NCBI GenBank assembly: GCA_002410715.1
Contig: DHOG01000199.1
Span: 1-8,377 of the forward strand
Origin: Ruminococcaceae bacterium UBA5396
Lineage (GTDB): Bacteria > Bacillota > Clostridia > Oscillospirales > Acutalibacteraceae
DNA length: 8,377 nt
Direction of reading: 5' to 3'
Of this stretch, positions 7,049-8,377 are shown one piece after another. The translations under genes were made by a program, and so were the position numbers. The notes below the pieces were generated by a model that ran no database searches, was not told where the DNA came from, and saw nothing but the letters and a program-made list of their open reading frames with translations. Each line of letters opens with the position of its first letter. The stretch's first letter is position 1.

Positions 7049-8300
7049 TTACGCAAAAAGAGAAGGACAGGAAAGTTTAAGTTTCCCCACAGCAAAAAAA
7101 ATAGCGGCAACATATCCCTCAATGGTGCGGAATCCTCTTGCACGGCGTTTTGCAGATTGTATTATGCTGTTAATCCCCTCGGCGATTGCGTTTGTGAGTC
7201 GGTGAAAGAAATAGGAAAGAATTTGTTGCTTGTATTTTTTAGCGTATTAGCAACTTGTTTCATCGGTTCCAATCGACTACGACGAAGCCAACTAATCAAT
7301 TTGTTAAAGACTACTTTTCCATCCTCATTACTCTCACATCGGTACATTGTATCCAGACTTTGAACCATACGGAATGCCCTTCCTGTTTTAGGAAACTCTT
7401 TGCTGATTGCTTGTAGCTTTTCGCTTTGCTGCTCTGTCATTCGGGTTTCGGGAATCATTAAAAGCTTTTTTCCTACGTCTCGTTTACGGCTGCGCTGCTT
7501 TCCCTGCTCCTCACGCCTAACCTGATCCATCGCTTTCAGCATAAGCTGTTTGACATGGAATTTATCAATGGTTACGGTCGCTTTGGGAAAGCACAAATTC
7601 ACTCCGCTCATATATGCTCCGGACATATCGCATGCAACCTGCCGGATCTTTTCGCAGTCGCCGCCCTTTTCTATTAATTGTAGAGAAAATGCTTCTACAT
7701 TTCCCGAGCTCCGTCCCTCATCAGCATAAATTACTCGCCGAGCCACTGCATCACTGACAATAGTCACATAGCTTTGTCCCCGCTTGAATGATGTTTCGTC
7801 TATACAAATTGCCCGAACATTGCTCAAATCTTCCTCTTTAACCGCCTTAAACACCCAGTACCGCAAGATTCCGGTTGCCGATGTATGGCTGATTCGTAGC
7901 AGTTTGCGAGCATTTTCCACCGGCATAGATTTCATCAAAAGCATAGCATAGCTCTCAAAAAGCAATGTGTACCGGCTGTTCGGTCTTGCCCATGGTGCAG
8001 TCACAACATGGATGCCATGTTCCTTACACTTGATTCTTGGTCGGCGGCAATGAACAAAGCATGGGAAAACACCACATCCCCATGTCGCCATACTCTCTCT
8101 TTATCCTCATCATCATATCGTTCGCACAACTCTCCGCATTCCGGGCATGGGTACTTTGATGTCTTGCGAGCCATTACTGTCACATGTACTTCGCGTTTTT
8201 CTTCGTCAAATTCGGTCTGCTCTATTTTCCACGGTTCAACTACACCAATGGATTGAGCAAACATGCTCTCGTAATTTTCAAATCCTTGCATTTTCATCAC
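7049..8300 (-). pseudogene. ISL3-family transposase, interrupted by two frameshifts
   Basis: DDE transposase that would cut and join the inverted ends. Three reading frames must be joined. Frame one (8300 to about 8070) has the zinc-binding start CPECGELC and ends in RVWRHGDVVF. Frame two (about 8069 to 7241) has HCRRPRIKCKEHG, then the DDE core with aspartates at 7800-7798 (ICIDET) and 7629-7627 (ACDMSG). Frame three (about 7235 to 7049) has NAIAEGINSIIQSAKRRARGF, with the catalytic glutamate at 7180-7178. Each switch needs one extra base, near 8066-8081 and in the 6-base run at 7235-7240; restored length is about 417 residues. Without the second correction the protein stops at 7162 and lacks the catalytic glutamate. 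The start may be GTG 8300, ATG 8297 or ATG 8291. Real decay and sequence error are both possible. Confidence 0.88.
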
Positions 8301-8307
8301 CGCGAAA

Positions 8308-8316
8308 ATTATACCA
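8308..8316 (-). promoter_or_regulatory. Extended -10 element of the transposase gene
   Basis: TGGTATAAT on the minus strand is a perfect -10 with the TGN extension. No good -35 lies 17 nt upstream (TTTTCC), as is common for extended -10 promoters. The predicted start near 8301 would make ATG 8291 or ATG 8297 more likely than GTG 8300 as initiation codon; GGTGAT just before ATG 8291 could serve as its ribosome binding site. Confidence 0.5.
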
Positions 8317-8317
8317 C

Positions 8318-8341
8318 TTTCACGGAGTTAGGAAAAGAGCC
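8318..8341. repeat. Insertion sequence inverted end, transposase 5' side
   Basis: Read on the minus strand from 8341 it begins GGCTCTTTTC and ends TCCGTGAAA, matching the end at 7023-7046 at 19 of 24 positions. It lies just upstream of the transposase -10 element. Confidence 0.8.
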
Positions 8342-8350
8342 AAACCGAAA
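8342..8350. repeat. Candidate target-site duplication, distal side
   Basis: AAACCGAAA directly abuts the insertion sequence and matches 7014-7022 at 7 of 9 positions. The remaining DNA to the window end (8351-8377) is AT-rich and shows no gene. Confidence 0.35.
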
Positions 8351-8377
8351 TTGCTTAGTGTAAAATAATAATTGGCA

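Larger units (their letters stand above)
7023..8341 (-). mobile_element. ISL3-family insertion sequence, about 1.32 kb, transposase frameshifted
   Basis: The element is bounded by 24-bp imperfect inverted ends (7023-7046 and 8341-8318, 19 of 24 identical) that begin GGTTCTTTTC and GGCTCTTTTC, the GGnTCTTTT type seen in ISL3 elements. It encodes one transposase on the minus strand that fills nearly the whole element and ends within 3 nt of the inner edge of one inverted end. Its size is typical for the family. It lies 16 nt upstream of the ntp operon -35 box and is transcribed toward the operon. Imperfect 9-bp direct repeats flank it. No passenger genes are present. Confidence 0.85.

Noticed and set aside
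7162..8091. A separate, complete 309-residue transposase
   Set aside because: The frame lacks the zinc-binding start and the catalytic glutamate, both of which lie in adjacent frames; it is the middle part of one broken gene.

Overview
The window carries most of a bacterial V/A-type ATPase operon, read entirely on the minus strand, followed at the high-coordinate end by a damaged ISL3-family insertion sequence. Strong AGGAGG-type ribosome binding sites, moderate GC with AT-rich intergenic DNA, close matches to the Enterococcus hirae Ntp proteins, and a clostridial-looking ISL3 element point to a Gram-positive anaerobe, most likely a member of the Clostridia. The species cannot be fixed from this sequence.

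Layout, in the direction of transcription (high to low coordinates). 8342-8377 is a short flank of unknown content. 7023-8341 is an ISL3-type element with 24-bp imperfect inverted ends and one transposase gene broken by two single-base frameshifts. 6714-7022 holds the operon promoter and a leader of about 260 nt with three short tandem duplications, a paired palindrome, a hairpin and a doubtful 50-codon ORF. Then follow ntpH (peripheral-stalk subunit), ntpI (membrane subunit a/I), ntpK (16-kDa proteolipid ring subunit), ntpE (peripheral stalk), ntpC (central-stalk socket), ntpF (central stalk), ntpA (catalytic subunit) and the first three codons of ntpB, which runs off the window. The order H-I-K-E-C-F-A-B is the classic bacterial/archaeal V-ATPase order. 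In E. hirae nomenclature the genes called ntpH and ntpF here are ntpF and ntpG.

The genes form one machine. A and B make the ATP-hydrolysing head, C and F link its rotor to the K ring, H and E form the peripheral stalks, and I is the membrane stator with the ion half-channels. NtpK keeps the residues that coordinate Na+ in E. hirae, so a sodium-coupled enzyme is predicted. Spacing is tight, with 8-bp overlaps at I/K and C/F and gaps of 39-75 nt elsewhere.

I see no new gene system here. The parts most worth a second look are the repeat-rich promoter/leader region, the insertion sequence lying just upstream of the promoter in the same orientation, and the matching one-base deficits in the transposase.
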